From Camarhynchus parvulus (Eukaryota; Chordata; Aves; Passeriformes; Thraupidae), in NCBI RefSeq assembly GCF_901933205.1, contig NC_044585.1, positions 5,208,001 to 5,272,000 on the forward strand: 64,000 nucleotides of DNA. Direction: 5' to 3'. The notes beneath the pieces were generated by a model, which was not told the DNA's origin, did no database searches, and saw only the letters and a program-made list of their open reading frames with translations. Below, in pieces: positions 1 to 14,709 of the stretch. How positions within the stretch are numbered: the first letter of the stretch is position 1; each line of letters opens with the position of its first letter. The translations under genes were made by a program, and so were the position numbers.

Positions 1-1750
1 TATTTCGAATTACACAGTCTATGGCACAATGGGATATGTTCCATTACAAACTCTTAGTCCAGTAAAGCTAAGAATTGCATTTTTGGGTCATCTTCATTCA
101 TGAATGAGTTTTATTACTCTGTTTTTGTCATTTCCTGCCAAATTCAAGTGACCACAGAACCATTTGTACATTCCCATGAGATGTGTCTTCCATCTGCAAG
201 GACTCGTTTCAAGAAACAGGTAATAAGGGACCAATCAAAGAAAAAGATCTTACTTTTCTCTTTCCACGTCACTTCTAACCTGCTTACTTTTCTTGTAATG
301 TGTTAATTACATATTAGAATGAGGAAAGAGTGTAAGATCTCAATGAGTCTCTGGATAAGGAAAGGGAAACAGGATTTTTCCATGTTTGTCTGTCCTCACA
401 GTGTATTTTGTGTGTCACTGGAAAGGACTAGCATTTGAATGCCCACCTATCATTAGTGACTTGAAAAGGAAAACATTGAAGACCTCTTTCCTTGCAACCA
501 TTTTATTACCTTGAACTGATGTGTGTCCAACTCAAAGCAGGAGAGGGGAAAATAATGAAGCAGAGTCTGAAGGAGTTGTGGAGCTGCAGCAGAGTGTGCG
601 CCTCAGACTAATAAGAAAAGGTGACCTAGAAACCCTGATTGGCAATCACCACTCTGTCGGAAGCCTGCAGTAATAATCCTCACTCTAATTGGATTAGATT
701 GAAAATGAAAGGGCTTTTCCCCCCAACAAATACCTGAAATTAATAACCAGCTCAGGCCCGGTGCATCAGTTACTATTATGAAAAAACCTGAGAATTAAAT
801 TGCTCCCTAGGCACTATATCAAGGGTTTACAATTTCTTCTTTGCAATTCTTTTGAGAACACTGAAGGACCCTTTGGGGCTGCAAAAGAACTGATTTAAAG
901 GATTTACAGACTGATTTAAAGATACAGACTGCTTCCTCTAGAAGTGAAGTAGTGCAGCAGGAGACCTTTGTACTATTACTATGCTTTTTAAGAGGTTTTA
1001 GTAATTTAATGGTGCAATTCTTGCTAGCTTTCAAAACCTCCAGCAATGAATTTCCTCCATAAACATTGCTAATTTCTGACAACTGAGTGAGGAATCCAAG
1101 CTTTGAAAATGAATGTCAGTGGTTCCCTGTAGGTCACCCTCCTCTTTTGGTATCAGGAAGGGTGGGACAGGCCAGGAATGGACCAACATCTGTCTGATCA
1201 GCAGCTCCCCACAGCCCCACTCAGGGACACCACAGGAGCTCGGAGGAGCTCCCATGGGAACACAGACTGGGGAGCTCTCACTGGCCCACCCAACATTTCC
1301 AGAGCCTTCAGAATGGCAAATGGAATCACCAGGACCAGAGCTCACGAGGCTGGAGCTCAAAGTGACACAAGGGAGCCTGGCTGGAGGCTGGACATGGAAA
1401 TGGGACAGCAGAGATGTGATGGGTTCAGTGCATTCATTTTGTTCCCCAACACTTGCGGTTTCAGTTGAATTACAATTATTTTCTTGTATCAGACATTACC
1501 ATTAACTCAGGCACTGCATGTTCCAGTTCTTTTAAAAGCACTGAGTGGACACACACTGTAACACCCCTGACTGCCAAAGCCAGGGTTAAATGTTCCTGCT
1601 CTCAGAACTGTTTTGATCTCAGTCAATAACAAACCTAAAAGGTTTAAAATACATTTGCAGGCTAAAGCACTGTCAACACAAACAACCATTTTAGTTACCC
1701 AGCTTTAGGCATGGGCTTGACAGACCCATTTCCTCCAAGGCTGTACTTAC
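1..1750 (-). other. MED13L intron after e14 (partial)
   Basis: This stretch has no coding exon that I can support; the TPRTPR-type repeat coding expected in the next exon is absent. Positions 585-790 are repeat-free and rich in homeodomain-type TAAT/ATTA sites, including a P3 dimer site at 686-696. The open frames at 1031-1505 on both strands overlap each other and resemble nothing I know. Confidence 0.75.
686..696. promoter_or_regulatory. Homeodomain dimer (P3) site TAATTGGATTA
   Basis: TAAT-N3-ATTA with T/G/G spacer fits the paired-class homeodomain dimer consensus TAATYNRATTA. It lies in a repeat-free block (585-790) with further TAAT-type words (taataatcc, gaaattaataa, gaattaaattg). Confidence 0.4.
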
Positions 1751-1956
1751 TTGTAGCCATCTCTGATGAAAGTGGCTGCAGGTGGCAATGGAAGTTGTTC
1801 AATTTTTGGAGGGACAGCCCAAGAAGGCCTGAAGATGCAGGCATCTGGAATCTTCAGAGGTAGGAGGCACTGGCTGGGCAGGATCTTGAGTGGAGCAAAC
1901 AGGGAAGAGCCCACAAAAGGTTGAAATGATGGAACTTTGTGCACATATGAAAAATC
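1751..1956 (-). CDS. MED13L: MED13L exon e14 (DFSYVHKV segment, 206 bp)
   Basis: This is the last coding exon in the window. It reads [60 protein letters not shown] and ATFIRDGY, then two bases (aa) of an Asn or Lys codon. DFSYV, FAPLK.LPS and PPKIEQLP are conserved in the family; this is the start of the ordered middle part of the protein. The acceptor is tgatgttacag and the donor ACAA|GTAAGT. The next exon (Thr-Pro-Arg repeats in other vertebrates) is not in positions 1-1750. It probably equals human exon 16. Confidence 0.95.
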
Positions 1957-5280
<3,324 letters not shown>

Positions 5281-7568
5281 TCAAATACAAATTCTCAAGG
5301 AAATTCAATAAAACAGAAGAGACCAATTCAATGCTAGCTCTTATTTCATTAGTTTAAAACTAGCAAAGCTGCTCCAGACTTACTGGGGTTCTGACAGTAG
5401 TGTAAGTGTAGCCAAAAGTTAACTCCTAGGGATAAATTCCCCAAATTCCTAGGGATACTCTGCAAGGTTATTGCTCAGCAGAAACAACAACCTGGTAGAT
5501 GGACAAACAAATGCAGAGTTTACCAGCAACTAATAAATCCTTCATAACTGGAGAGCTGAATTGGCATTAACACCAAGCTCACCCCAGTGACTGTTTCTAA
5601 GAAGCCACAGCAGAGTTTCCTCCCTTTGCCAGAGCTGACCTAGCCCTAAACCAGGAGGCCTTTGGAATTCATGTGCCCTGAGCTGAATTTCTCTACTCAG
5701 TCACTGTAGCCTTGTCTGGTCCATGGCAACACAAGTCCTGCCACAAACACAGGCAGTTCTGCCCAGGAGCAACTTCCAGGAATCCCGAAGTTCCAGTGCC
5801 AGAGAAGCCACAAAATTATCATTTTCCATCACAAGACATTAAGTCAGGAAGATCCCTAAATGACTTCTCAGGAAATGAATGTAATGGAATCATCCATTGC
5901 CTATATTTCTTCTTTAAGCAGAACCAACCCCAACAGAGATGCTCTATACAGTGTAATGCAATCAAACACAAATCATAGCAAAGTCTTGCATGTTCTCCTT
6001 CCAACTACAGCTTCCATATTTATTTTGTGTCACATTCAGCATAAATGCTCTCTTTTCCTGACTTAAATTAGGACAGATCCTCTCTGGACAAAACCATCAG
6101 TGGTTAACCACTCTAATTAGAGGAGGGTGAATTCCCATAAGTGTCTCCTCTTAGATACTTTTTTGGACAGATTTAATGCCCAATCCCATTTCCATATCCA
6201 AGCTGATGGGACACAAGGACACTCTTATACTCAATAACATCTGCAGCCTAAAGATTATGGAAAATTCATAAATTAATACAGATGGGTTTCTGACTGGCCA
6301 ACACTGTGTTGTGGAAATTCAAACAGGTAAGAAGAAGTACTGTTCTCAAAAACGAACAGAAAAAGGCAGAAATAAGAGATGGGATTAGAATTATCTATGG
6401 ACTATGAATACCTGCACTAACAGGACATTTGTGTAGGATGCTGCAGCCTCAGGATGTGCCTTCACTCTGCCTTAACAGAGCCAGCCCTGCATGGGATACT
6501 GTTGTGCTCAGAGATGACACAGCCAGGCTACTGAACTCTTTAGACAAAGGGATACCACTCAAACAGGGGCAGTCCTCTCAAAATGCAGTTCTGTTGGTAA
6601 CAGCTGTCCCAGCTGAACCCAGTCCTCCACAATCTGGAGCAGCAGAGTAAACAGTGGGCTGTGAATTACTCCCACTTCGTCCATATTTTTTTCCCCACTC
6701 TTTCAGTATCTGAATTTAAAAGCCCTTAGTCTTGTCCTGATACAGGATAAATTAAAGCTGAAAAAAAGTTCAGCAGGATGGAAGAAACTCTTTTCCACCA
6801 ACATTAGTATGGAATACAATGTTCAGGCTGGCAGCTGGATTGGCTCCTTCTGTTTCTCAGCAGAGAGAGGTGCTTTAGGCACTGGAAGGGGACAGGGAGG
6901 AAGGTGAAAATGAAAGGTGACCAGTAGGAATTTATGATGCTGTACAAGGCACTTCAGCTCCCCACAGACACTGCTGTGCCTCCACAGCTGGTGGCAAGGC
7001 CACGGCTACAAGTGGAGGGTATCTGTTTGACTTCACACTACATCATTTTCTCACCTCCAGCTCACTCCACTTAGCAAAATTCTGCAGTGCAGATTCATAA
7101 AAAAGTTTAATTACAAAAAATCCCCCACCCCTACAGCAACAGGCAACTATCATCATTCATTTTCATGTGTGTCATGCTTGAAAAAGCTTTGCATATTTTA
7201 AAAAGCTATGGATCAACTAAACCTGTCAAAATCCAATCTCTGTATACTTCAGACTTCTACATTTAAGTAAATCAGCACAGCTTTTATGGGTCCATAAAAC
7301 TCTGACTCATCTCCTTCAGACTGGTTTTTTTCTTCACCTCAATTTGTTCTCATTACCAGCTGAAGTTAATGAGAAGGTATTAAAGAATGATTTGTAGAGA
7401 GATTGGATTTCTGCTTATAGTGGCCACAGAAATCAAACACTTTCCTTCTCACCACAAAGTAATTTGTAATTTGATTTGTTACTATTATACCAAAAATTCT
7501 CACCTTCCTCCTGTCCCACAAACACAGACACATTTCTCCTTCATCTCAAGAGAAATGCCACCTACACC

Positions 7569-7910
7569 AATAGAATCAGAGACCTGTTCAGGTCAGAAAA
7601 GCCCTCTGAGATCATCAACTCCAACCACTCCCAGCACCGCCAAGGCCCCATTGACCCACGTCCCCAGGTGCCACATGCACAGGGCTGGTAAATCCCTCCA
7701 GAGATGGGGACTGCAGCACTGCCTTGGGCAGCTGTGCCAGGGCTTTACAATCCTTTCAGTGAAGGAATTTTCCCAATATCCAACGTGAGCCTCCCCGGCA
7801 CACCTGAGGCCGTTCCCTCTCCTCCTGTCCCTGTTCCCTGGGAGCAGAGCCCGACTCCCCCAGCTGCCCTCTCCTGTCGGGTGCAAGAAATGCAGCAAAG
7901 CCCTCAAACC
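7569..7910 (-). repeat. CR1 LINE 3' fragment
   Basis: Read on the plus strand this begins agaatcagagacctgttcag, continues with agatcatcaactccaaccac, then a tract matching lines of the CR1 3' end (ccctccagagatggggactg, ttcagtgaaggaattttccc, aatatccaacgtgagcctcc). This is the reverse complement of the avian CR1 3' region, so the element lies on the minus strand, in the sense of MED13L. It is 5'-truncated and moderately diverged, as most avian CR1 copies are. Confidence 0.85.
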
Positions 7911-8485
7911 TCAGAGTACAAGTTACTATTCCCAAGAGCTGTTGGAACAGTCCTTAGAAAAAAAGCAATCTTATTTCATACAATTTCAGAAGTTTCCTGC
8001 ACTCCCATAACCTCCCTTGTCCATGTGCAGAGCCTGCACAAGCATCACTAGCACAACCATCTATAAAAGGTCCACACCACACCTCCAATTAGAACCCAGC
8101 ATTTTGATTTTAATCATGCACTTCCAAATCCAGATTAAACCCTGAAGGTGATTTTAGTTTTAATTTGTCAAATGTTCAATGCAATTTTCTTCCAAGACAG
8201 GTTGCACCATCATGGCCATGGTTTTAAATTCTTCAATTTTGTTAAGTAGAAGGATTTATACTTAAAGAGGGATTTGGTAGTGGTTGAAGTGCCCAACAGC
8301 GAGCAGAGAAGAAAGGGGAAAGCTTCCAAAGGAAGATTTGTAACAAATCCCTCCCATAGTTCTAGACAACTAAGACAACAATGTCAACAGAAGAGTACCT
8401 CACATATCAGTAGGCTCATTAAAAATCCATGTCTGTATTACCACTGCCCTCATTAAATCTGACAATTGCAGCACAGGATCACCCT

Positions 8486-8554
8486 CAGTGAGCCCAGTGT
8501 CCCTGCAGGGCTGTGCAGTGAGCCCAGTGTCCCTGCAGGGCTGTGCAGTGAGCC
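8486..8554. repeat. 30-bp tandem duplication, 2.3 copies
   Basis: Two identical 30-base units (8486-8515 and 8516-8545) and a partial third copy, beginning cagtgagcccagtgtccctg. The units lie 35-103 bases inside the intron that follows e12 and are followed toward the exon by a run of eight G (8555-8562). Confidence 0.9.
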
Positions 8555-8588
8555 GGGGGGGGTGTGAGCTGAGGAGCTCGGTACTCAC

Positions 8589-8688
8589 TGGGAGGATAAG
8601 GAACCGCGGTCCGGCCGTCCTTGCCCAGCGGCCGCTCCTCGGAGCCCGCTGCCGGCAGCTTGGAGGAGCGCAGGGCTGGGGACACGGC
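8589..8688 (-). CDS. MED13L: MED13L exon e12 (100 bp)
   Basis: The translation is [20 protein letters not shown] and [13 protein letters not shown] plus one base of a Thr codon. SPALRSSK and the RPLGKDGR segment identify it. The acceptor is tggtgttgcag and the donor CTCCCA|GTGAGT. It enters in phase 0 and leaves in phase 1. A 30-bp tandem duplication begins about 35 bases into the following intron (8486-8554), next to a run of eight G. It probably equals human exon 14. Confidence 0.93.
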
Positions 8689-9627
8689 CTGCAACACCAA
8701 ACGCTGCAGTCAGCACAGCCTGACACCTCTCAGTGGCACCACACAGCAAACACAATCGCTGCTTTTCTAATCCCCCACCCGCTGCCCACAAGGAGTCTGG
8801 ATTTTTTCCCCTCTTTCAACACTAAAAACAGAAAGAAATATTTGCCTGTCTATATATCCCCCCATAAACTAATGCATACATATAACTATACATTTTTATA
8901 GTTCTATACATACACACATTATATTCAAAATGTTATCACAAGCCCTGGGCTTGAAATGCATGTGGCTGCTCTATTTCCATGTTTGGATTACTCCAAGGTA
9001 GTAATGGGAATATGACACAGAGTGAGCCCAACACAGGCAAATGTTAAGACAGGAGAAACATTAGGGCTGTCCAGGGTAACTTCTGGGAAGAAAGTAAATT
9101 TTTATTTTGACAGATCAGTCCTCTGGTAGATTTGCATATTAACTGTGGCATCTGAAGTGCAGTTTGTGTGGAAAAGTCCTGCCAAGAAAAGGCATAAGAC
9201 TTTTAAACACTGTTATCTACTAACAGTCACTTTAAGACCACCTTCTGGATCATTATGGTTGTATTGGATTATGCTTAAAGATAGTGACTATCCAAATTTT
9301 TGCCTTCCCAGGCAATTTACTGCCCCCCATAACTGATATAAATCTGCACTTCCCTCTGCATTTCCAAACATGCAGCAACTATTTCTCTTTGCACTGAAAT
9401 GAAGTGCTTGGAGGAATATGAGGTAACATGACTCAGAGGATTACTGGAATCCTGTAAGGTTGAATTTACTTTTCTTTGGGCAGGTTCTCAGACAACGTAA
9501 AAGAACCCATCACCAATTAATAGCCCGCCTACCTGGAAACCCTCTCTCTCCCATCTATTAGGGATAATCATTCCCACTAGAAATCTGTTTCTTGGCCTAC
9601 AGAACACCCATCCCCACAAGGACTCAC
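8689..9627 (-). other. MED13L intron e11-e12 (0.9 kb)
   Basis: A+T-rich intron. The only motif noted is a perfect octamer ATTTGCAT (POU-factor consensus) at 9130-9137. No repeat or open frame of note. Confidence 0.7.
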
Positions 9628-9752
9628 CCCAAGCTCATCCTCGTCGGAGTTGTCGAAGATGTTGTCGAGGTCGTGCAGGGACGGGGCCAGGTCGGTGACC
9701 TGGGTGAGGCTGCCGGAGCCGGCCCTGCCGGCAGCGCCCTCCTGCCGCGGGT
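9628..9752 (-). CDS. MED13L: MED13L exon e11 ([17 protein letters not shown] segment, 125 bp)
   Basis: After a split Asp codon it reads [40 protein letters not shown] and G. The acidic [13 protein letters not shown] motif is strongly conserved in the family and has the look of a short acidic interaction motif (function not assigned by me). The acceptor is tgctggcag and the donor CTTGGG|GTGAGT. It leaves in phase 0. The coding strand is rich in CpG compared with adjacent introns. The longer open frame over 9577-10080 only adds intron on both sides. It probably equals human exon 13. Confidence 0.95.
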
Positions 9753-10138
9753 CTGCCAGCACGAATGGAACAGTCAGGGAAACGGAGCACGGGCAGGGAA
9801 ACTGAGCAGAGTCAGGGAAACGCAGCACGGGCAGCAGCAGAGCAGCACCTCTGCCCCGCAGCACTGAGCCCTCTGCTCTGCTGGAGCCTTGCAGGCTGAG
9901 CAGCGACCACCCAGGGTCAGCCAAGATACAAGGAAGGAGCTGCTGCTGCTCATTTAATATTCTAAAAAATATATAATTGTTTTTATAAAAAGGACAAGGA
10001 AAACCAAGTTTTTTCCAGCTTGGGACTGTCTGTAGCTCTGATGTTACAGACAAAAGTTCAGATGTGATTTTTCCCTCCACATGTTATGGCATATAGGTAT
10101 TTTTGCTTTGCAGACCAAATTAAAAAGCTGTAACTCAC
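9753..10138 (-). other. MED13L intron e10-e11 (386 bp)
   Basis: Short intron with repeated gggaaac/cagcacgggcag-like words at 9775-9850 and an A+T-rich half near 9955-10000. Nothing else is visible. Confidence 0.75.
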
Positions 10139-10244
10139 CAGTCTTAGGAGCAGAACTGAAAATAGACATGGCATCTTTTCCATCAGGAACTGGTGTGGAA
10201 TGGCCCGTTGGGGGGATTTCCTTGGAACCAATCCCATCTTCTGA
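10139..10244 (-). CDS. MED13L: MED13L exon e10 ([16 protein letters not shown] segment, 106 bp)
   Basis: The translation is [20 protein letters not shown] and [15 protein letters not shown] plus one base. DAMSIFS is conserved in MED13 and MED13L. The acceptor is tttttgtatag and the donor GACTG|GTGAG. It enters in phase 0 and leaves in phase 1. It is short, and was identified from family motifs and from exact frame continuity with e9 and e11. Together e10 and e11 make 231 bp, a frame-neutral pair. It probably equals human exon 12. Confidence 0.93.
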
Positions 10245-10681
10245 CTATACAAAAAACCAAAGAGATTTCATGGCTGTGAATTTAGGCTATGTAAGAACAA
10301 ATGTTTTGCTATGTCCAGCCAGACTCAGGGGTCTGAGTTAAATATAAGATTTACAAAGGATTCCATGGACATCATTGAACTCTGACAGCCAGTCCAGGTA
10401 ATTAACCACCTTAAATTCTCCAGGAAAAAACATCTTTTAGAATGTTTACTTGCACAGCCAAACACCAAAACAACTCCATAAAGGATAACATACATAAGGA
10501 GCATCGTGCACATGATAATATAAAATAATATTTTTTTAAAAAATTAAATATAAATATATACATGTCTGATTTTGTTCTGTGGAACAAGACTTGTGTCTTC
10601 CAGAGAGCTGTAGAGCAAACACTGTGCTACAGGATAAATCCCACAAGAACATTAATGCCAAAGACTGGATTTACACCTTAC
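10245..10681 (-). other. MED13L intron e9-e10 (437 bp)
   Basis: A+T-rich intron, with an almost pure A/T stretch at 10518-10560. No repeat family or extra exon recognised. Confidence 0.75.
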
Positions 10682-10904
10682 CTTGTTCTTTTTCAAAGGA
10701 TCTTTCTCAGCCCCAAGTTTGCATTTTTTATTGACAGTGAAACTGTACTTGATGTCTCCATCTTCGAAGGTGTAAGGATCACTGGTGTCCCCCCAGCCTT
10801 CTCCAGGAGGTTGTAGTAGAGGCAAGGGGTCAAGATAGTTCAAGGTCTGCACTGGTTTCTGCTCTTCCAAAATTTTAAACCGTTTATTAGGTTGTGCTAA
10901 GAGC
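10682..10904 (-). CDS. MED13L: MED13L exon e9 ([12 protein letters not shown] segment, 223 bp)
   Basis: The translation is [60 protein letters not shown] and [14 protein letters not shown]. The [12 protein letters not shown] motif is conserved in the family, followed by a lysine-rich tail that could serve as a nuclear localisation signal (inference). The acceptor is tttcacttcag and the donor AACAAG|GTAAGG. It enters in phase 2 and leaves in phase 0. It lies 664 bp downstream of e8. The GEGWGDTS stretch diverges from the human sequence as I recall it. It probably equals human exon 11. Confidence 0.94.
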
Positions 10905-11568
10905 CTGAAGTGAAAATAAACAAGTAAGGCCAACATGAAACAAAACCAGCACAATCTGCAGCTGTCACACAAACACAGCTCACTCCCCCTTGATCAAGTA
11001 GAAATGTTATGAGCACTATCTCATCAAATAAAGGATGTATTGGATACATTTAAACATTAAATACCTTACTGTATTAAGACCTACTTTGGGACAATGAAAG
11101 AAGAATCAATTTTGTCACTGTATAAATGAAAACACTTTGAAGTCCAGTCTTCCTGTGTTTTTCAGGCTGAAACCCTTTTCAGCCTAGCAAACTCCATTGT
11201 AATTACCAAACCCAATAGTCTTTTAACTCAATAACTCTTCCTCAGTAATTTTTCCTATACATTTTCATTAACTACTCTCTCTAGTGCATTTTTTTAAAAT
11301 GCATTATCAGAATGCTACAGTAATTTTTAGGTTAGCAAAAAATACAAAAATAGGCTACAAAGAGATTGATCAGTTCTTGTAGTGTCCAACAGAAAGCCAG
11401 ATATGGAAAAGGCAAGCATCCTGCACTAGAGTGTTTCTATTTAACTATTTGGTGCTCTCTGCAGCATCTGTGATGGTGAAGCCTTAGCCTTTCTGAGTTG
11501 AAAAGCAGAAATTAGAGTTTGGTGATGATTAGAGCTGCCCAGCTCCCCTGCTCAGAGTGCTCTCTCAC
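10905..11568 (-). other. MED13L intron e8-e9 (664 bp)
   Basis: Plain A+T-rich intron; nothing supported beyond the flanking splice sites. Confidence 0.75.
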
Positions 11569-12297
11569 CTTTTCAGTGCAGTGCTGTCAGGGTTGATCTC
11601 CATCCTGCCATCATACCTCTCACACGGCAGCTCTGGCGGCCGGAACTCGGGGTCGTCACTTGAAGGGACACTATAGGTCCTCCACACGTCCACGGCCTCG
11701 TTGCTCTGAGTTATGCCACAGTACAAGGCTGTCTCACTGACCTCTGCCATCAGAGGTAACCTCTGTCCCACCAGGACTGTCCTGTCATCTAAGGTGGGCA
11801 GTGGCTGCAGCTCCAGCCCGCTGCCGTAGAGTGCTGGGTTCACAGGAACGGAAGGGGGGTCCAGGTTCTCTGCCTCCTGACCTCTGGGCTGGGGGCTCAG
11901 GGTGGGAGGCAGAGGGGAAGTGGGGGAATGGGGTGAATCCATAGGATTCATATTAATTTGCTTGCTTGCATTTCTAGCAGGTAGCGGGAGCGGCTTCTCG
12001 TATTTCCTGGAACTGGGGACTTCCAAGGCGGCCTCCATCCCGGCCAGGCCCAGCTTCTGCCCGGCCGCCTCCTGCTCCATGCAGAGCTCTTCAGTCACCG
12101 AGGGCCGATGGTGGAAAGGCATCAGGGGCCTTTTCTGCAGTTTCTCTCCCTTGTCCTGCCGCTCGGTGGTTTTGTGCTTTGAGGAGGCAGGAGGGGGCAG
12201 TGCCGAGGCCGCCGCCGTCCCCACGGGGAAGCCGGGCTGGGGCAGCGTGGGGGGCCGGCCCGAGGCACCGGCGCAGCGCTGCTTGAACACCTTGTGC
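11569..12297 (-). CDS. MED13L: MED13L exon e8 (large Ser/Pro-rich disordered exon, 729 bp)
   Basis: This is the longest exon of the window: 242 whole codons plus split Arg codons at each end. It starts [20 protein letters not shown] and continues through a Lys-rich patch ([20 protein letters not shown]), [16 protein letters not shown], a basic/Asn stretch, the proline-directed [40 protein letters not shown] and an acidic end, [16 protein letters not shown]. Many Ser-Pro and Thr-Pro pairs are possible CDK sites. No folded domain is apparent; this is the disordered middle of MED13L. The acceptor is cctcctccag and the donor AAAG|GTGAG. Both ends are in phase 2. Near its 3' end ([14 protein letters not shown]) it differs from and seems a few residues shorter than the human sequence as I remember it. 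It probably equals human exon 10. Confidence 0.95.
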
Positions 12298-14604
12298 CTG
12301 GAGGAGGAGGAGAGAAAGCACTCACTGCATGCTCCGGGCAGTTACCCACCGCAGGGGAAAGGCAAACCTAAAGAACAGCCCTGAGAAACCTCCTGTCTGC
12401 TCCTGATCTTTTAACAGCCTTTTAATTTCTGCCTGATGCAGGAAGTTTGAATAAATATTTTTAAATATTCAAAACAAAATAATGCAGTAACATACAATCT
12501 TATTACTGGCTTCATGTGGCTTTTTTCACTTTGTATCCAGTATCTTTGAGACTGAGAAGCACAGGATTGAATTTCAGTGTTTCAGGTCCTGCTAAAAAGT
12601 ATTTTCATCATACTGATGATGATTCCCAATGATGTGACAACAGGGATATAACTCTGCCCATACTTTTGTTGGTCTTTTTTGTTGTTCAGGGCTTTTTGTT
12701 TAGCTGTTTATTTGATTTTATTAAGCTAAACAGAAATTGAAAGATGTGTTTGTGCTTAACATTGAAACCTGTTTAAAAATAAACACCATTTCAAAAGGAA
12801 TCACTCCATTCCTATTTTATGAACAACAGGACAACAAAAACCCATTTCAAAACATGTAATGTGCTTTTTACTTAAAAAAGATAACTTACATGATCACAAG
12901 TGAAGTGGGCTACATTGGAGATACTCAACTCTGTTTGTGGGTGCAGACACAACATTTTGTGCTTGCTGTCCCTGTTCCCTGGAAGCATCCAGGCTTGTGG
13001 GGTTATCCCAGCTTTCTGCAGGGCTTTGCTGTTCCCAGGACATGCTGCAGATTCCCTGCAGCAGCAGATGGTCTGTGCCTGCAATCACCCTAATGTGCAG
13101 CTAATGCCCTGGTAACTGGAGATTTGCCTTAAGCATGTTCTTGTAACATTTCATTGCCTTAATTCTCCATCATTCACCGTATTTTAACTGACTGCAGAGA
13201 ATTATTTCAGACATTCTGCTCCTCACACACCAAGCTGGGTCTGCAGGAGACTGAATTTGATGCTGAGTACCAGACAGCCCTTTGAGACTCCAGATCTAAG
13301 ATCATATCCTGACATTTATCCAGTACATGGAATGGGCACAGAAATGACTAAAACAATTTCTATATGCCAGTTGCTGCTCAGGTTCTGCAGCTACACACAA
13401 AGAACTTATTGCTGTTTGAAATCAGGTACTGCCTTCATTTTAAGGATAATGTTTCCATTTCCCAGCTGCTGTGTTTACCAGCTCCAGCATGATGCAGTTA
13501 TCAGTGGAGGGATGAACAGACAGTGTGAAATTCCAAGTGCAGCTGAACCTATCCACAGAGCCAGGCTCCCACTGCCCACTGTTGATCCCCATGCTTTCCA
13601 GGCAAAGCTGGACCTCAGTTTTCCACAGGAACACTTGGCATTCTGACAAAACATTTATCTGTTCCAAATTCTTGGGTATATAAATACAAACAATGTGTAT
13701 AATCAGGGAAGAAGAGCAGCAGAAAGCATCCTCTCACTTGGGATAGAGCAGAGAGTCTCCAGGTTGAACATTCCACCCTTGTAGGATGCACAGTCCCTTC
13801 ATCCCTTCCTCTGACTACACAAAGAAGAACTGCATCCTTAAGGAATAACTTCTTTTGGTCAAGGTGCTTTTATCACCTATCTTACGAGTAGATGGTGACC
13901 TTGGGAATTCAGAATTTCAGTAGAAGTGTTTCACTGGACTATTTTACTGCAAACTGGGGGCTTTTCTAGTTCTGTAACATCTCTCTGATAGTTTTAAGAA
14001 TGGTTAAGCATATTGGTGATGATGGTTTGCCTTTCCTGAGTGAGGAGTTCTGAAATTCTAACCACCCAAAGATGACAGATAACTTTAATAACCTCCTAAA
14101 GTGTTTGTGTGAGTGAGCTGTGAATTCTTTCTGATCCAGTGACAGAGGGTGACCAGGCTGCAAAGGTTTCATATTCTCTTGTGTGGGTTTGGTGCCATGG
14201 CAGATCAACCAGAGGCACATGAAGTGATTTGCAGGGATGTTTCCCCTCTTCCTTCAAATATCAGGATAATCACAAACTTAGGAAGAGCCTGCCCTCTTCA
14301 CCACAAGCCTTAACCACTTAACCAAAGGTTACAGTCTGAAAAGCTGCAGGATGAGTTCCTTATGAATGGGAACTGTTGGAGTGATTCTGGCCCCAGTACC
14401 ATCCTATTTCCACGTGGATTGGCTCCTGCAAGTGACAGTGGGCTGAGATGCAGATTCATCCCCCAAATGTGATCAGAGGTTTGATATTACAATTTCTTCT
14501 TGTCTCAGCTAAAGCTGAGATAACTCTCTTCTGTAAGTGTACCTCTGTCTGAATTAAGCAGGGCTCTCACAATATGACAAATGTTTATTCTCTTCAAAGC
14601 TCAC
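12298..14604 (-). other. MED13L intron e7-e8 (2.3 kb)
   Basis: Intronic. Four overlapping open frames on both strands at 12872-13115 arise from a stop-poor patch and have no recognisable content. No repeat family recognised. Confidence 0.7.
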
Positions 14605-14709
14605 CTGGAACAAGAACAACTGACTCTTTGGACTGGATCCACAAAATCCCATGAAACACTGTTGTTAGGAACTTCCTCCTCCAAATTTGCAGCTGTAATT
14701 TGACTCCTC
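14605..14709 (-). CDS. MED13L: MED13L exon e7 (WDFVDP segment, 105 bp)
   Basis: After completing the Lys codon of e6 the exon reads [20 protein letters not shown] and [14 protein letters not shown], ending with two bases of an Arg codon. WDFVDP followed by a Cys/Ser-rich CSCSR is a hallmark of MED13 and MED13L. The acceptor is tcttcttcag and the donor TCCAG|GTGAGC. At 105 bp, with phase 2 at both ends, it is frame-neutral. It is too short and too internal to appear as an ATG-started open frame; I found it from family motifs and frame continuity. It probably equals human exon 9. Confidence 0.91.

Noticed and set aside
9577..10080. 167-codon minus-strand open frame as one exon
   Set aside because: Only 9628-9752 matches MED13L and has splice sites. 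The rest is intron that happens to be open.
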